NCBI GenBank assembly: GCA_023525715.1
Contig: CM042014.1
Location: 23,893,404 to 23,957,403 of the forward strand
Direction: 5' to 3'
Length of the DNA stretch: 64,000 bases
From: Cichorium intybus
Lineage: Eukaryota > Streptophyta > Magnoliopsida > Asterales > Asteraceae
The notes beneath the pieces were generated by a model. That model was not told the DNA's origin. It saw only the letters and a list, made by a program, of their open reading frames with translations, and ran no database searches. Position numbers and translations under genes: made by a program. Below are positions 34,040 to 47,594 of the stretch, in pieces (position 1 is the stretch's first letter; each line of letters starts with the position of its first letter).

Positions 34040-34979
34040 TCAAACTTGTAACTTGTAACCGAAATGGTTGGAGTTCTTAAAAAAATCAACTACTTTTTTA
34101 TCCGAAGTTTATTATCCTACAAGTGGTATAGTCTTAAACCAACAATTTTCAATGTGTTCGAAATTAAACGAGTTTGAAATGAGAGGGTGATATGTTTAAA
34201 CAAATGGTGAACCCGATGAAAACAAAGTTCATAAAATATTTCAAAAATATGCCTCCCGTTATAACTTGTGTCGCCGTTTTGAAACCGACTCTAAATGTTG
34301 GCAGGGTTGAGAATTTACTTAACAACATTTCTTACGATTTGAGTTTATTAGAAGAAGATAAAGATTTCACATCAAATTTAACAATGTTTTCCAAAGTTTG
34401 TTTCAAGTTTATTTAACAAAATATGATTCAACAAACATTGATGACATGATGCGAAATACGTAGGCATCCAGATCCACTTGTTACAGAAATAGTGAAACAA
34501 TTTGACTCTATAATACTTTCAGAAATGAAAATACCAAACAAGCTTGGTCTAACACCCCTAGCAATGAGCTCAAAAGGTACATTGCATCCGATTTTTTTTT
34601 GTCACAAATAAGTATAAAAGAGTTTGAGAATTTGAATATTTTGGCTTGGTGAAAAGAAAATGAATCCCAAATTTCCAATTCTAGCCGCTATGACCGGTGA
34701 TTAACTAACCGTCCAAACTTATACGGTTCTGTTAGTGGCAGAGTTATATCACCAAAAAGAAGAAAACTCATCCATTTGTCGGCAGAAGTATGCAATTGCT
34801 TGAAAGACTACTTAGACGGTGTCGAACGTATACAAAACGTTTCACCATTTGAAGACGAATTGATGATGGTTGAACAAGTAATCTATAAAGAAGAAATAGC
34901 GACGAGATTGTCGATACCACTTATCTTACAAGAGCTTATGGGGGAAAATTATGCAGCGTGGCAGATGAAGACCAACTAA
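34040..34979 (+). pseudogene. Dead hAT transposase, C-terminal half
   Basis: Plus-strand pieces in several frames match the order of plant hAT transposases: SEVYYPTSG (about 34095), NPMKTKFIKYFKNMPPVITC (34212 on), LLNNISYDLSLLEED, EIVKQFDSIILSEMKI (about 34475), LAW-stop-KENESQ (about 34650), SGRVISPKR-type remnant (about 34735) and, in the dimerisation domain, SAEVCNCLKDYLDGVERIQ (34776-34832). Stops and frameshifts separate the blocks. The acidic and catalytic N-terminal part and the terminal inverted repeats were not found. Resembles the RICESLEEPER/DAYSLEEPER-like branch. Non-functional. Confidence 0.8.
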
Positions 34980-37285
34980 GTCCAAACAACGACTATGAAG
35001 ATGACGACCAGAAACTATCAAAAATACCAAAAAAATGAGAAAAACATGATGACTGTAATGACGACGATGTTTTATATGTTTATGTTTGAAGATGTATAAA
35101 TTTAATGTTTTATGTATTTTCTTGATAAAAAAAACTAAAAAATTGCTCAAAATATTTTGCCTCCTGTTTCATGCATCTTCATTTTCAATTTTCATTTTCA
35201 TTTGGGCCAAACATATACATTTGTGGGCTGAGGTAAGAAATAAGAAGGAAATCACATAAATTTGTGGGCTAGGCTTGTTATCGAGAACCAAATGCACAGA
35301 ACAGCCCAATTTGTCGGTTTTTTCCAAACCGGTTTATCCGATCCAAACCGGATTGTATAGGATCGGTTTTTTTGCAGTTTAAACCGGTTTCAGGTTAATC
35401 TGGATTTGACCGTGTTGACTCGATCCGAACCGGTTTCAGAAAAAAAAAATCCGGTTTAACGTTAACCCTTAAAATTAAACCCAATGAGACGGCCCATGAA
35501 ATAAGCTCAGTTGTTGGCAGAATTGCTCCAGGCCCAAATGCCAATTTAGCTCAAGTCTGTGCAGCAAAGAAGGTTCTCTCAACTGAAATCAAGAACAAAT
35601 GTGAATGTGCAAAAGTCAACTTAGTTAGCTGAAATTAAGTGCAACTGTGAATTCATAAATGTGCTCAACTAACTAAAGATTGAAAGTGCCGTCAGTCGGT
35701 AGAAAAATCCAATAGGAATTCAAACCATAATGTAAACAAGTTTACAAAATAGCTTTTCAGTTCAACTCGTCACTGTCATCATCCGAACATAATCAAGTGT
35801 TATACTTTAAAACAAGTTTAAGCTTTAATTATGACACATATCTAGAAACCTATACATAGATGATACTTATGACATTACAATGACATGACCTACAACAATG
35901 ACAGAGGCGAGAATAGCAAAAATATTAAACCCATGGACGTAAATAGTTTGTATAGCTGTTACACATGGACATTTTTGGAAAGACATCAAATTAAGAGGGT
36001 AGGTTAAAGTCCTTGGTCATAAAATTAAATAATTTCACATGGTTTATGGAAAAATCCATTTTACAAGTCAATCTGAAAACAATAAAATTTTCTCTTTCCC
36101 TTGCCCATAACCGATTTGTCACAAACATAGCATAATCATAAGGATGCCAATGCATATCAATTCATTAGAATTTATTGCATCAGATATCTACATCATCAAG
36201 TCTTAATAAGAACCCCACCGATATGAATTTGTTCTGGGACATCATTCCCACAAGCATTTTATCATTTTTTTCGTAAGTCTGTTGGATACAATGAACCCAT
36301 CTTAATCAAATATCCTCATTCCGGTGTAATGGTAACAAGCACGCTTATCCCCCCAAAATATCAATATTTGGCTGGTGATATTATTATGCCAGTGGTACTT
36401 CTTTTATGGCCAACAGACTAGTCCATGTGGCATCACTATCTCTTAACCTGTTTATGTTCGGTTATTCAGTTAATCGATTAACATTTACTAATTAAATAAA
36501 TTTAATACAATACTTAAAAATTTTCAAAATAAGACAATCTTTGGTTATATAATCTTTAAAAAATGCCAAAACGAAAGTTTAATTTAAAATTTAAACCAAC
36601 ACCACAAAAAGAACTAACAAAAGGTCAAAAGCATATAATGTCGTGATTGTCGTCGTCTTGTAGGTAAATAAACCAACACCATATATTATTTTTTGTTTTT
36701 GTTTTGAATTTAAATACTTGTGTCACATAACGATACAAAATTGCAATTCTTATTTCTTAATATACGATAACTTAATATCTAAGGTAAGGTAATAGGTATT
36801 TAGTTTTTTGGCACAAAAGATATCGAACGCAAATAAATTTAAAATTAGCAAATTAAAAATAAAAACTGTTAAATAAACCGGCAATTCCTAATAAATAATA
36901 ATTCAATATTATATATACCGAGTTTTTAAATTGCAGATTGAATCATTGAAATTACATTCTAGATATATCTAGTTTTTAAATTTTCGAAATTATATCTTTG
37001 GACTATATATTTCTTAATTTGCAAGAAGGATATAAACAAAAGACGTTTGTTCCCTATAGTTTTAATTTTTTGAAAGTATAGTTCTTTTGTCTTTCAAATT
37101 TTTAGCTCGTATGAATTATATTTCTAGTTTCTGTAACTTTTGCATAAACTATATTTCTGATTTCTATAGTTTTAGTTTTCCAAAATTACACTTTTGGTAT
37201 GTCTAATTTTTAATTTGCAAGACAAGATGACTTACACTTTTGGTCACTATAGTTTGCATTTTTTAGGTCCATGTTTTGATATATT
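34980..37285. other. Intergenic DNA with AACCGGTTT cluster and old repeats
   Basis: No gene seen. At 35320-35460 the palindromic core AACCGGTTT or close variants (CCAAACCGG, AACCGGTTTCAG) occurs about five times, which could be subterminal repeats of an undefined small transposon. The stretch 36240-36440 shares phrases with 57100-57320 and 58080-58140 (AAAAATATCAATATTTGG; GTGCCAGTG, CAACAGACTA), so it is a dispersed repeat, split in the second place. At 36900-37280 a degenerate repeat of about 100 bases with CTATAGTTTTAATTTT and TAATTTGCAAGA recurs. Confidence 0.5.
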
Positions 37286-37385
37286 TTACAAGAAGACTAA
37301 GTTTTTTTTAGAACGGCATCCATATATTGACAAACGCAAAAAGAAAGCAGCTAGCAAGAAGCTAGGCAAAAGTACAAAAGAACAA

Positions 37386-40300
37386 TTACATAACAGAAAT
37401 TGCTAAATTGGGATCTAAAAGCCAAATATCCCATCTAAGACACAAATTTTTGCAACGACTCCTAATCCACAAAAACGAGTAAGAAACAACACTATCCCAG
37501 CACATGGACTTCTTAGGCTTTTCAGAAGAGAAAATTGAAGCATTCCTGAAATTCCACACACACCACCAAACTGTCATAAAAACCACTTGAAGACAGCTTT
37601 TCCTATGTTTCAACAAGCAAAGATTGTCAAACCAAAAGCACCAATCTGCATGATTTGCAACAAAAGGAATATGTATTCCCCACCACTTAGCCACACGCGT
37701 AACAAGATCCGTCACAAAAGAGCATCCAAAGAAAAGATGGTCAATCGATTCACCACCTTTCTCACACACAACACACGCAATGGACGGAATATCAAAATCT
37801 CTTCTCGCCAAATTCCATCTTATAGGAAGCCCATTAACCGCGATCTTCCAAGCAAGTACATTTAGCTTAATCGGAGCAAGTGAACTCCATTTAACCACCG
37901 AATCGTCACTCGGAAGACATACCGCATCAATAGTTTCCCTAGCCGATGCCACCGAAAAACATCCCGATCCATCCTTCATCCACCTCCATCTATCTTGAGA
38001 ATTACTAAGCACCACTTGGTTTACAGCATCTACAATCTCACTCCATTGCAAGGCCTCAATCCCCCCCTAGGAAGTCTTCGAAACGTGGTAACCCATCCAT
38101 CTTGCGCTAACTTGTCGAAAACCGTAACCTCCTTGCAATCTTCCAAATCAAAAATTCTTTTGAATCTAACTTGAAAATGAACATCCCCACACCAAACATC
38201 AGTCCAGAACTTAGTATGCTTACCATTACCCACCCTAATAGCACAGTATTGAAAGAGATCCACTCCTCTTTTCCTCAAATCTTCAACTGCACCAACTAAG
38301 TATTTCCAAATAGAATTATGAGAAGATCTAGGTATATTAAGACCAATTCTAGAACCATGAATTGCAGAAATGACCTTGGCCCACAAAGACTGCGGATCAG
38401 TCAAGAAACGCCAGATCCATTTAAAAAGAAGAGCTCGATTCAAAGCGAACAAACTATTAACACCCAAACCACCCCGAGATCTTGAAGCAAGAACTTTATT
38501 CCAAGCTACCCATGACATTTTCTTCTCATTAACATCCGCCCCAATAAAGAATTTGTTTCTCATCGCCTCTAACTTCTTTAAGATACCGTCAGGCACCTTA
38601 AAAACGGACATGAAAAAGGTCAGAAATGCGCCCAGGACCGACTTAATTAAAGTAAGTCGACCCCCAACAGATAAGGTTTTAACTTTCCACTTAGACAATT
38701 TAGAATCAACCTTATCAACCACCTTTTTCCATGAGCTCAACCGACTCATATTACCTCCCACCAATAAGCCAAGGTAGTCAAAAGGTAATTTAATCGGCTC
38801 ACATCCTGTACTAGTCGCCATATGTTGCACCTCCTCAAACGAAACGCCCAGACCCAAAAGTTTACTCTTCTGCAGATTTATAGAAAGACCCGACACCAGA
38901 TGGAAAACATGCAGAAGAGAGACTAAGGAGTCCACATTTTGCTTATCCCATGACCCAATAAAGATAGCATCATCTGCATAGAAAAGATGAGAAATAGAAA
39001 TCTGATTAGACCTGCCAAACGTGAAGCCAGACATCAATCCTCTCTCCAAAACCCGTTGGACCATAATATGAAGACTCTCCATCACCAATATGAAAAGAAA
39101 CGGAGATAAAGGATCTCCCTGTCTGAGACCCCTATCGATCTGGAACTGAACCGTAGGGGAACCATTAACTAACACCGACGAAGTGGCAGAATGCAAACAA
39201 CTAGAAATCCAACCACGCCACCGCTCACCAAAACCAAGTTGCAACATAACTTCATCCAAATGATCCCACCGAACTGAATCATACGCTTTTTGAAAATCAA
39301 CCTTAAACACAAAAGCTTTCTCCCTTTTATACTTACACCACGTGGCCAACTCATTAAGAATGAACGGACCATCCAAAATCTGCCTACCTTTAATAAAAGC
39401 TGACTGCTCAATACTAATAATACCATCAATAACACTCGCTAACCTATTAGCTAAAAGTTTGCCAATAATTTTGTATTGGCAACCGATCAGGCTAATAGGT
39501 CTATAATCTTGAACAAATTTAGGCTGCTGCACTTTAGGTATCAAGGCAATAAAAGAAGCATTACAACCACCAGGAAAACTCCCCATTTTAAAAAAACACT
39601 TTACCGCATCAATCACCTCAGATTTAACCAAATACCAAAACTTTTTGAAAAATTCAAAGGTAAATCTATCCGGCCCCGGAGCTTTGTCAGAACCACAATC
39701 CCAGACAGCCCTTTTTACCTCCTCCATCGAGACCTCAGACTCCAAATCATTCGATTGCTCAACCGATAAAACACAAGAAAAAGGTTGATCCAGCTGAGGT
39801 TTAAGCCAGTCAGGTTTAGCAAATCTGTCCGCAAAGTGCTTTCTAAACACTTCTTTCACCAAGTTTGGCTCTTCAATCCATCGACCATCAGAAAAAACAC
39901 CACGAACAGCCGTGATCCTTTTTCTTTTATTAAGAATGCCATGAAAAAATTTACTATTTTCATCCCCTTCAATAGCCCACTTTACTTTGGCTTTTTGAGC
40001 CACATCAAGAGTTTCAATTCTATTTATATCCGCCAATTCTTTAGCCAATAACATTCTGTTCTCCATATCTCCACTAACTCCACCCCCAATATCAGCTTTC
40101 TTATCTATATCCACCATCTCTTTATGAATTTCCTTCTTCCTTTTATTTCGTTTTTGCAACTTATCATAATTCCATATCTTTAAATTTTTCTTCAAGATCT
40201 TTAGCTTTTCCTTTAACTTCACCATGGCATTCGCGTGATTACAACCATCATTACTCCAAGAATCTTCTACCACCTGCACAAAATCTTCCTCCAAAAACCA

Positions 40301-41038
40301 CGAATGAAAAAGACGAAACGGAGTAGGGCCATAATCAAGATCACAATCTCTAAGAAAAATCGGTCTATGATCAGAAAGATGCTTATCAAGAATAATTCCC
40401 GATAAATTAGGAAAAAAAGACAACACACCTTCTGATACCAAAAATCTATCCAGTTTACTCATCTTCCCCGCCACCTTATCCGACCATGTAAAAGAATACC
40501 CCCCTAGTTGAACATCAACCAAACTACCCGAACGAATAAAATCATTAAATTCCTCAGCTTGTCTTTTATTAAAACACGAACCATGTCGCTCAGCTTCGAA
40601 CCGAACCACATTAAAATCACCCATCACGATGACCTCCCCTTCCCACGAATCCAAAAACCCACCAATCTTAATCCATAAATCTTTTTTATCATTAGCACTT
40701 TGAGGAGCATAAACAGTAATAATCAAAACAGGAAATTGATCTCCTCCCCAATAACCTTCCAACATCACAAAAGCATCATCTATAACTTGTCTTTTACACT
40801 TGAACACCCCTTTGTCCCAAATACAAACAATTCCGCCCGAAGCTCCCCTCGACGGACTTACGGAATATTCAAAAAACGAATTACCCCATAACCTTCTTGC
40901 CAACAAAGGAGAAATACGACCCATCTTCGTCTCTTGAATAGCCAGGAAATTCACCTTATGAACACTACACAAATCAAGAACCCACCTTTTTTTTCCTTTA
41001 CCTCCCAAGCCTTGAACATTTAGCGACAAAATATTCAT
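37386..41038 (-). CDS. LINE-A ORF2: endonuclease, reverse transcriptase, zf-RVT (one frameshift)
   Basis: Main frame 41038-38030 (1002 aa) plus a second frame 38051-37386. Apurinic-type endonuclease at about 1-230: SLNVQG (Asn7), QETK (Glu36), VYAPQ, MGDFNVV, SFTWSDK, SDHRP. Reverse transcriptase: DKAPGPDRFTFEFFKKFW, FKVDFQKAYDSVRWDHL, RQGDPLSPFLF, and the catalytic FYADD with Tyr687-Ala-Asp-Asp690. The C-terminal frame has WKIAVNGLPIRWNLARR and the zinc-binding block CVVCEKGGESIDHLFFGC (zf-RVT), then WNFRNASIF. The break is at a 7-G run (38061-38067), where one added base would restore the frame. It starts inside the ORF1 stop (ATGA). Catalytic residues are intact. Confidence 0.93.
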
Positions 41039-42814
41039 TTAAAAGCGTTACCCACTCCAATTCTTTTGAGAAAAATCTTCAAATCTTTTTCACAACCATT
41101 CATACGAAAGCCGCTCGCCTGACCCATTTCAATAAACCTGTTAAATTGATCCATAAGCGACAAAGAATCAACATGAGGTTTAGGAGGAATCATAGAGTCA
41201 GCATTTGCAGATTGTGTAGCAACTCCATCTAATGGACCAATTACCGATTGAAAATCATCGTCTTGATCACCGTCTCTAATTTTCATCGAGCTGCGTGTAA
41301 CGTGTTGTTTTGTTTGCAAATCACCAACCGAGTCCTGCCAAGAAGCAACTCTCCTTACCCCACATTGTTGTTCATCATCAGACGCTATGTCCTGACGGGA
41401 ATGCAGGTCGGACAAATTCACGGGGGAAGGAACAACATATGGAGAATGGTGTTGGGTCGGCCTCTCTTGGCACTCAACCAGTACAGCCCCCTCCCTCGCA
41501 ACAAAAAGTGGAGTGAAACCAGGTGGGAAAGAAGTGTCATTAGTCATCTCCTTTGAACAACCATCATTAACATCTCCCTCCTTGCGAATCAAATCATCTA
41601 GACCAAATGGGTCGTCATCCAATGGGGTTTTTACACCTTCCCTGTTATCATTAGCAAACGAATCAGGAACATTTACGGATTCACCATCCTCCTCTTCTGA
41701 TATTCCATCTTTCATCAAATCGTCTTCATCATTATTCATGAAAACATCATCTTCACCTTCAGCATCCACATTTTCATTTAAAACATGTTCGCTCACCATA
41801 AATTCTGGAACCCAACCCGTAATTTCCTTAGCCCGTATCTCTGTCACCTTTCCTTCAAATACCACTTTGCAAGATTCAGAAATAATGTTTGTTAAGATCG
41901 TTTTAACACACATGCGAACACTATATCTATTAGTACCCTTCGCATCCTCAAAATAAACAAGGTCACCCCATTGCCTTGCCACTCTTACAAACGTATTTGT
42001 GGTCCATAACAATAACGGTATACCCTCCACATCAATCCATACCACTCTCTCCTTGACTTCAAAATCATCAGACCAATCCTTCACTTTAACAAACCATGAA
42101 GCAATACCTTGATGAGATTTGAAGCTATCACATGCATGCAACGACTGGAATGTAATAGCAATCCAAAAACCACCTAAATATATGAACTGTAGCCCATCGA
42201 AACCTTCATTTGAACATATGGACTTAATATTTGTGATAGACCCAAAATGTTTAACGCAAGCCAATAAAGTAAACAAATTAGATTGGTCATTCACACACTC
42301 CTGATCCAAAACAATCACAGGTTTAGATCCTACCTCCTTTTCCTGCACAACACCCTTAGACCCCCCCTCGAAGGACATCAGCATAATTCCTAACTCCATT
42401 GTTACAGAAATGTGGCCCCATATTTCTCACATATGCAACATTATTAGGCAAAACATTCTTACTAGTAGCATAACCCACACTCCTATCAAACCTTGCAACC
42501 TTGGCAAACAATCTAATCTTCCCAATCCAAATTGAATTCAGATTATTAACAAGGGTTTGCACATCACCATTCTTGATAAATCTAACAAAAGCAAAATGCT
42601 TACCGGCTTTTGAAAGTTTTTTCGGAATGAACACATCATTGACTGCTCCATACTTCTCACATGTCATCCTCAGTTCTCGAACAGAAAAATGGGAGGGGAA
42701 ATTCGTGATAAAAATGTTGTGAGACACCTTAACATTAAGAGTTTCATCCGAAACTCTACCTCCATTCCTTCTATTCGGTCCCAACCTATCAAAAACACTC
42801 CTGCGAGCATCCAT
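41035..42814 (-). CDS. LINE-A ORF1: RRM and DUF4283-like RNA-binding protein (one frameshift)
   Basis: Presumed RNA-binding partner of the LINE RNP. The first frame (42814-42356) starts MDARRSVFDRLGPNRR and holds an RRM at about residues 31-108 (IFITNFPSHFSV as RNP2-like, KHFAFVRF as RNP1). The second frame (42399-41035) holds a DUF4283-like block (FIYLGGFWIAITF, RVVWIDVEGIPLLLW), then an acidic, Asp/Glu-rich region and the FPPGFTPL motif also seen as YPPGYTPP in LINE-B. The frames meet in a 7-G run (42361-42367), where loss of one base would join them; as read, the first frame stops after NYADVLRGGV. It could be real decay or a sequencing slip. Confidence 0.85.
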
Positions 42815-43565
42815 GTTGCCTCAAATCAGCACCGATGACCACTACAGGCCTCCAATTAAAGAGCCGATCTGGAACCAATTTTAAACACGATGAGTTGCAA
42901 TTCAGAGGAACGATCAGGAAGAATCCGCCATGGGAGGAGAGGAGAACCGAAATAGAATGATTACGAATTTAATGTGGTGAAATTCTTGGTCGGTCGTCGA
43001 TTAAAAAAGTTCTTCACCTGTTATATGAACTTCTCCAATCAGAGATTCTGAAGAGTATTCCGATGCCATCGTCGGTTGAAAACGTTGAAAATAGAACAGA
43101 ATAAAAAACTCGTTGCGAACGTAACCTAGATTTTAAGATAATTGGAACCAAGAAAGTATGAAATCGGATGGAGAAGGAACATCCGATCGGTGAAGCTTAG
43201 GGAATCGATAGGATACGCTTGTCAATTCCCAGACGAGATTATGAGAATCGGAGAAAAATTTGAGAGAGATCGGAAATTGCAGAAACAGATCTACACCGAC
43301 CCGGAAGTTGCATAAACAGATCGGAAGTTGTAGAAATAGATCGGGAAGATCCTAGGTTGGAAGAAGGCCGTTGTTTGGTTGGAGAGACGGCTACAACACG
43401 AACAAAGACTTGGGAGAAGCATGCTGAAATATTATAGTTTGCCGGAGCATCATGGAGCTTCGCACAGTTGTGCGCTTTGGCCGGATCTCCACCGACAGGG
43501 AGACGAGTGCGAACAGAGCTGAGAGAGAACTTTACTAACTTATCCAGTTACAAGAAGACTAAGTT

Positions 43566-44025
43566 ACAGTTTAGATCATTTTGGTTTTTATAATAACCTA
43601 TTATCTGTTTTAATAAATATGTTATGTCTCTTAAATTATACATGTAATATTACATACCGATCTTTTATATTGTTTTATTAGGCCAATTACAAAAAAAACA
43701 TTATATTTTGTCAAAAATTTAGTTTAACAACCAACTTTTTCTAGATTCAGAAAAAATTATCAATTTTTGGTAAAAAGTTTCATCGGATTCATATGTTGAT
43801 TTGGATTTGGAGGTCATAATGGTCGGAAAAACTACCAGTTTTTGGTAAAAAGTTTATCGAAGTCATTGTTGACCGGCTTCTTCAAGTCATAATGGTAGAC
43901 TTAATTTTTTTACCAAGAATTGATTGTTTTATTAGAACAAATGAAAATTTGATGGTTAAATTTGGAAAAAGAATGATAAAATACAGTGTTTATTTTCATA
44001 TTTTATTTGGTAAAAAACAGCTATA
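43566..44025. other. Intergenic DNA between LINE-A and Helitron
   Basis: AT-rich. A 35-base phrase with CAGTTTTTGGTAAAAAGTTT or a close variant occurs twice (about 43757 and 43830). No gene recognised. Confidence 0.4.
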
Positions 44026-44393
44026 TCTATATCTATATAACTCTTATAATAGAGGTCATCCAAATGAATTTGGTTAAAGATATGATTTTATCTTGCACTA
44101 TATTCATTTAAAACTCCCAACTCTTCATCTTATACAACTTAAATATTCATTTCTAACTTACAACTCTTTATCTTATACTAATTAATTTTGTTTGGTCAAT
44201 TAGAAAGTCTTTCCTATAAAAGAACTATGCCACATTTGATTACTCAAAATTGTTTCTCTTCTATTTTTTGTTATCTAAAATATATGCATGAGAGCTCTAG
44301 CATATCCTAGATTTATTTTTGTTTTGGCTATATATAGTTATAAAGTGGTGAGAACACCACTATGTTGTAAGTATATTTTTTGTTTTGCGTATA

Positions 44394-47383
44394 TGTAACA
44401 TCCGTGTTTTGGGCCTAGGAGTTTTGGGCTTAAACCGACAAATAAAATCTATTTTGTAAATGAAGAAAATAAATGAATAACTAAATTTAATATTTTGTTA
44501 TATTTTATATTATGAATAAATGGGCCAAATATAGTTTTAAATCAATTTGTAACCAAATGTAAGAAATTTTGTCATAAGGACTAAAAGTGTCAATTTGGCC
44601 AAACTTACCCTAAGTATGTTTGACTAGTCATAGATTTAGAAAATTATAAGATATATTAAAGGAATTGATGTAGAGTTTAAATTAGGTCTAATAATTCCTT
44701 TAATTAATATTAAGGACCTAAATTGTGAAGAATTTTAGTGTAAGGGACTATTTGTGCCAAATTGGGAAACTAAGGGTTAGTATTGATTTAGTCAATGACT
44801 CAAGTGAAAGAAATAATTTATATTAGGGGCATTTGTATGAATATGGGAATTTATTGTTAGAAGAGTTGACTTGTTGGATGTTGGGTGAAGAAGGCTCAAA
44901 CTCAAGGGACTAATGTTGCAAATTCTTGAAAGATGACTTGTTTTTTATGGGGATCCTTCCCCAAATCAACCATTCACGTTTTTGAAGATTAAAGAGAGTG
45001 AGAGATGGCGATTTTCATCTCTTCCAAGGAGACTTGTGTGGATTTTGAAGGATTATGATCATACTTGAAGAATTCAAGCAATCTAAGGTATAAACTCACT
45101 TTTCTAGCCCTAGATTTCGAGTTTGAGTTTGGGGATTGGACCCAATATGAGTTTTATGATGAGATGAGGTTCTTCCTATGATTCCCCAATGTTTATTTGA
45201 TGTATCTAAGCTGTTTGGATCAACATCCAATCCATGGATGATTTAGATCCTTAGATTTGATTGAATTGGGTATTATAAACACTAGAATTTGGGGATTTGA
45301 TGAATAGAGGAGGAATATTGAAATTAATGGATGATTATGGTAGTTTTGGATGAGGGGATTCATTTCTAATGATTCCCTAAGGATTCCAACCTTTGATTTG
45401 TAGTCTTAAACCATGAATCACTAGAAAATGAGAATTAGGTGTTGAAATGGGTTTTGTTCATGTAGATGATGATTTGATCTCTTGTTTAATGGATGGATGA
45501 ATGAGTTAATGTATCAATTTGGATGTATAAGTGGGGTGAGGATCATTTCCTAATGATTCAATGGAATGGAAGAAGGAATCTCCACTTGTAATCATCAATT
45601 GTAAGAATGGAATTGAGTCTTCCATGGTTTAAGCTTATAGAGTGAAGTTATGATCATGGAATGTAATTGATTCATTTGAAATGGTTTTGAATAGTTTAAT
45701 TGAGTCTAATTATGTGTATTTTGGGAAGGAATAATGTCCTTTTGATGTCCATGAGTTTTGGGAAGAATCGGAACTTGAATCGGGTAAAAAATGACCAAAA
45801 ATCGGTGTTGCAGCAGGTCTACACGACCCGTGCAGGGCCACACGACCCGTGTAGGGGGTCTGGAGGCTACGGGTTGGTTTGCCTGTAATGCTACACGACC
45901 CGTGTAGGGCTACACGCCCCGTGTAGCTCTGTTTGGCCAGTTTTTTTAGTTTTTAGACCTTAAGCTTTATGGTTTGGGTTTTGGGTCCTCGTTTTAATGC
46001 CAAACTTTAGGGATGTTTTAACTAAGATTTTACTTATATTAGGGGGTCAAGGAATTCATTTTGGATGTTGGTTGATTGTTCCTTCGTAGTTCTAAAGAAG
46101 TAATTATAGTGAGACTTTTAGATGAATCGAGTATGATATCTTCCTTTCTTGTATTGTAGGAAGGATATATGTTGTAGTGGCTTGGAGGTGAGACTAAGGA
46201 CTTGAACTAGCACTCAATTAAGAGGAGGCGATGGATGAGATGATGTCTAGGAGCGCCTTCAAATGCTTCAACCTTGTGTGGAGTTAGTGTTGACTCGTCA
46301 GTTGACCTTGGGTGAGTTTACCGGGAGTACACATCCCAACTATTATCTTTCGTGTGTGTTATCAATACTTTTCATGCATGATATTATGTGCAATGTGTTA
46401 TATGATTACTACTTGTGCATTGCATGAAAATGAGTTTCTAAAGATGTTTTCAAATAAAGATTTCGATGATGTTTTGAGCATCCTATTTGTGCATTGCATT
46501 GCATATAGGATGGGATTGACCGAGTGAACCCTATGACGAAGATGAGATGATTGTCCCGGATTTAGGGAAATCATGATTGTCCCGGATTTAGGGAAATCAT
46601 GGGCAAAATGCCCAAAATGAGATGTTTGTCCCGGATTTAGGGAAAACCGTTCCTGACAATAGGGAACCGCATGAGGGAGTTGCTAACCCTTATGGGACTA
46701 GTGTGATGGCCACTAGTTCTAGTTTAACCTATACGGTGATCGAGTGATATGCTTCGTGCGTGTCATTTGTGAACTTAGGTAGGTGCCATTGAGGTGAGTT
46801 GGACTTTTTATGAGATGGACGTGGGTTTGGGATAGTTGCATCATGCATTTGCATTTGCATATCATAACTATCTATTTTGAAGTAAATCCTTATGATGTTT
46901 TAAAATAACTTTTGAGGTGTGTTCCAAAACTATTTTTGGGGGTTGTCCCGAGTGTGGTAGTTTACTACTCACTCGAAATGGGTCAACCTCGGGTAAGCTC
47001 ACTAGGCATTTCAATTGCCTAACTTATTTTGATGTGTACTCAGGTTGAGGAGTTTAGATGACTTAGAAGAGCTGGATGTTTAGAAGGCCATGGTTTGTGT
47101 GGTATCATTTGAGCTGTGTAATGGTATTTGAATTGTTACAACCTCGCTATTTTATAAACTAAAATGTTTTATCTAAAATGGGACCAAACGATGTTTTCCG
47201 CAACTTAAACCTAAATTATTTCTCATTAAACCCCATGTGTTTTTAAATTGATTTTGAAAGAAAATGACTTATTTAAAGATGTTGAAACTAGAGTTTTCAC
47301 TAAATGATGATTTTATGGAATAATGATGATAAACCATGGGTTAAAATGATATTTTATGAAAAGCCTTAAGCGAGGATGTTTCA
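44394..47383. mobile_element. Solo gypsy-type LTR, perfect 5-bp target duplication
   Basis: The 2990-bp segment begins TGTAACATCC and ends GGATGTTTCA (inverted ends with one mismatch). Perfect direct repeats GTATA lie at 44389-44393 and 47384-47388. It has no internal region, primer site or protein frame. Within it, 45819-45926 holds four copies of a palindrome CTACACGACCCGTGTAG, and 46530-46680 has four copies of TGTCCCGGATTTAGGGAAA-like sequence. Orientation cannot be fixed from the sequence. Removing it rejoins the two halves of the flanking repeat, whose second copy at 47930-48430 lacks the LTR. Confidence 0.85.
45819..45926. repeat. Array of CTACACGACCCGTGTAG palindromes in LTR
   Basis: Copies at 45819-45835, 45838-45855, 45891-45907 (perfect palindrome arms) and 45910-45926. 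Each has 7-base arms CTACACG/CGTGTAG around a 3-base centre. The patch is GC-rich inside an AT-rich LTR. Confidence 0.85.
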
Positions 47384-47543
47384 GTATATATAGTTTTAAA
47401 TTTGTGAGAATTTCACACTATTGTAGTTTTATCGATGCCTATATATGTATGTATATATGTGTGTATGTATATGTGTTTGTATGTCTAATGGTCAATATTA
47501 TTTCATACGTTCCTAACCAAAATTATTCTTCTTATTTCACCCG

Positions 47544-47553
47544 ACACACACAT

Positions 47554-47589
<36 letters not shown>

Positions 47590-47594
47590 GTGTA

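Larger units (their letters stand above)
37304..43547 (-). mobile_element. Full-length L1-type LINE (LINE-A) with 18-bp target duplication
   Basis: A 6.2-kb non-LTR retrotransposon on the minus strand. The 18-base repeat TTACAAGAAGACTAAGTT lies at 37286-37303 and 43548-43565. Order on the minus strand: 5' UTR (43547-42815), ORF1 (42814-41035), ORF2 (41038-37386) and a short 3' UTR ending in a run of eight A. The perfect long target duplication and near-intact frames indicate a recent insertion. Each ORF carries one frame break, both in 7-base G runs. ORF1 and ORF2 overlap as ATGA. A related but 5'-truncated copy is at 50258-55633. Confidence 0.93.
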
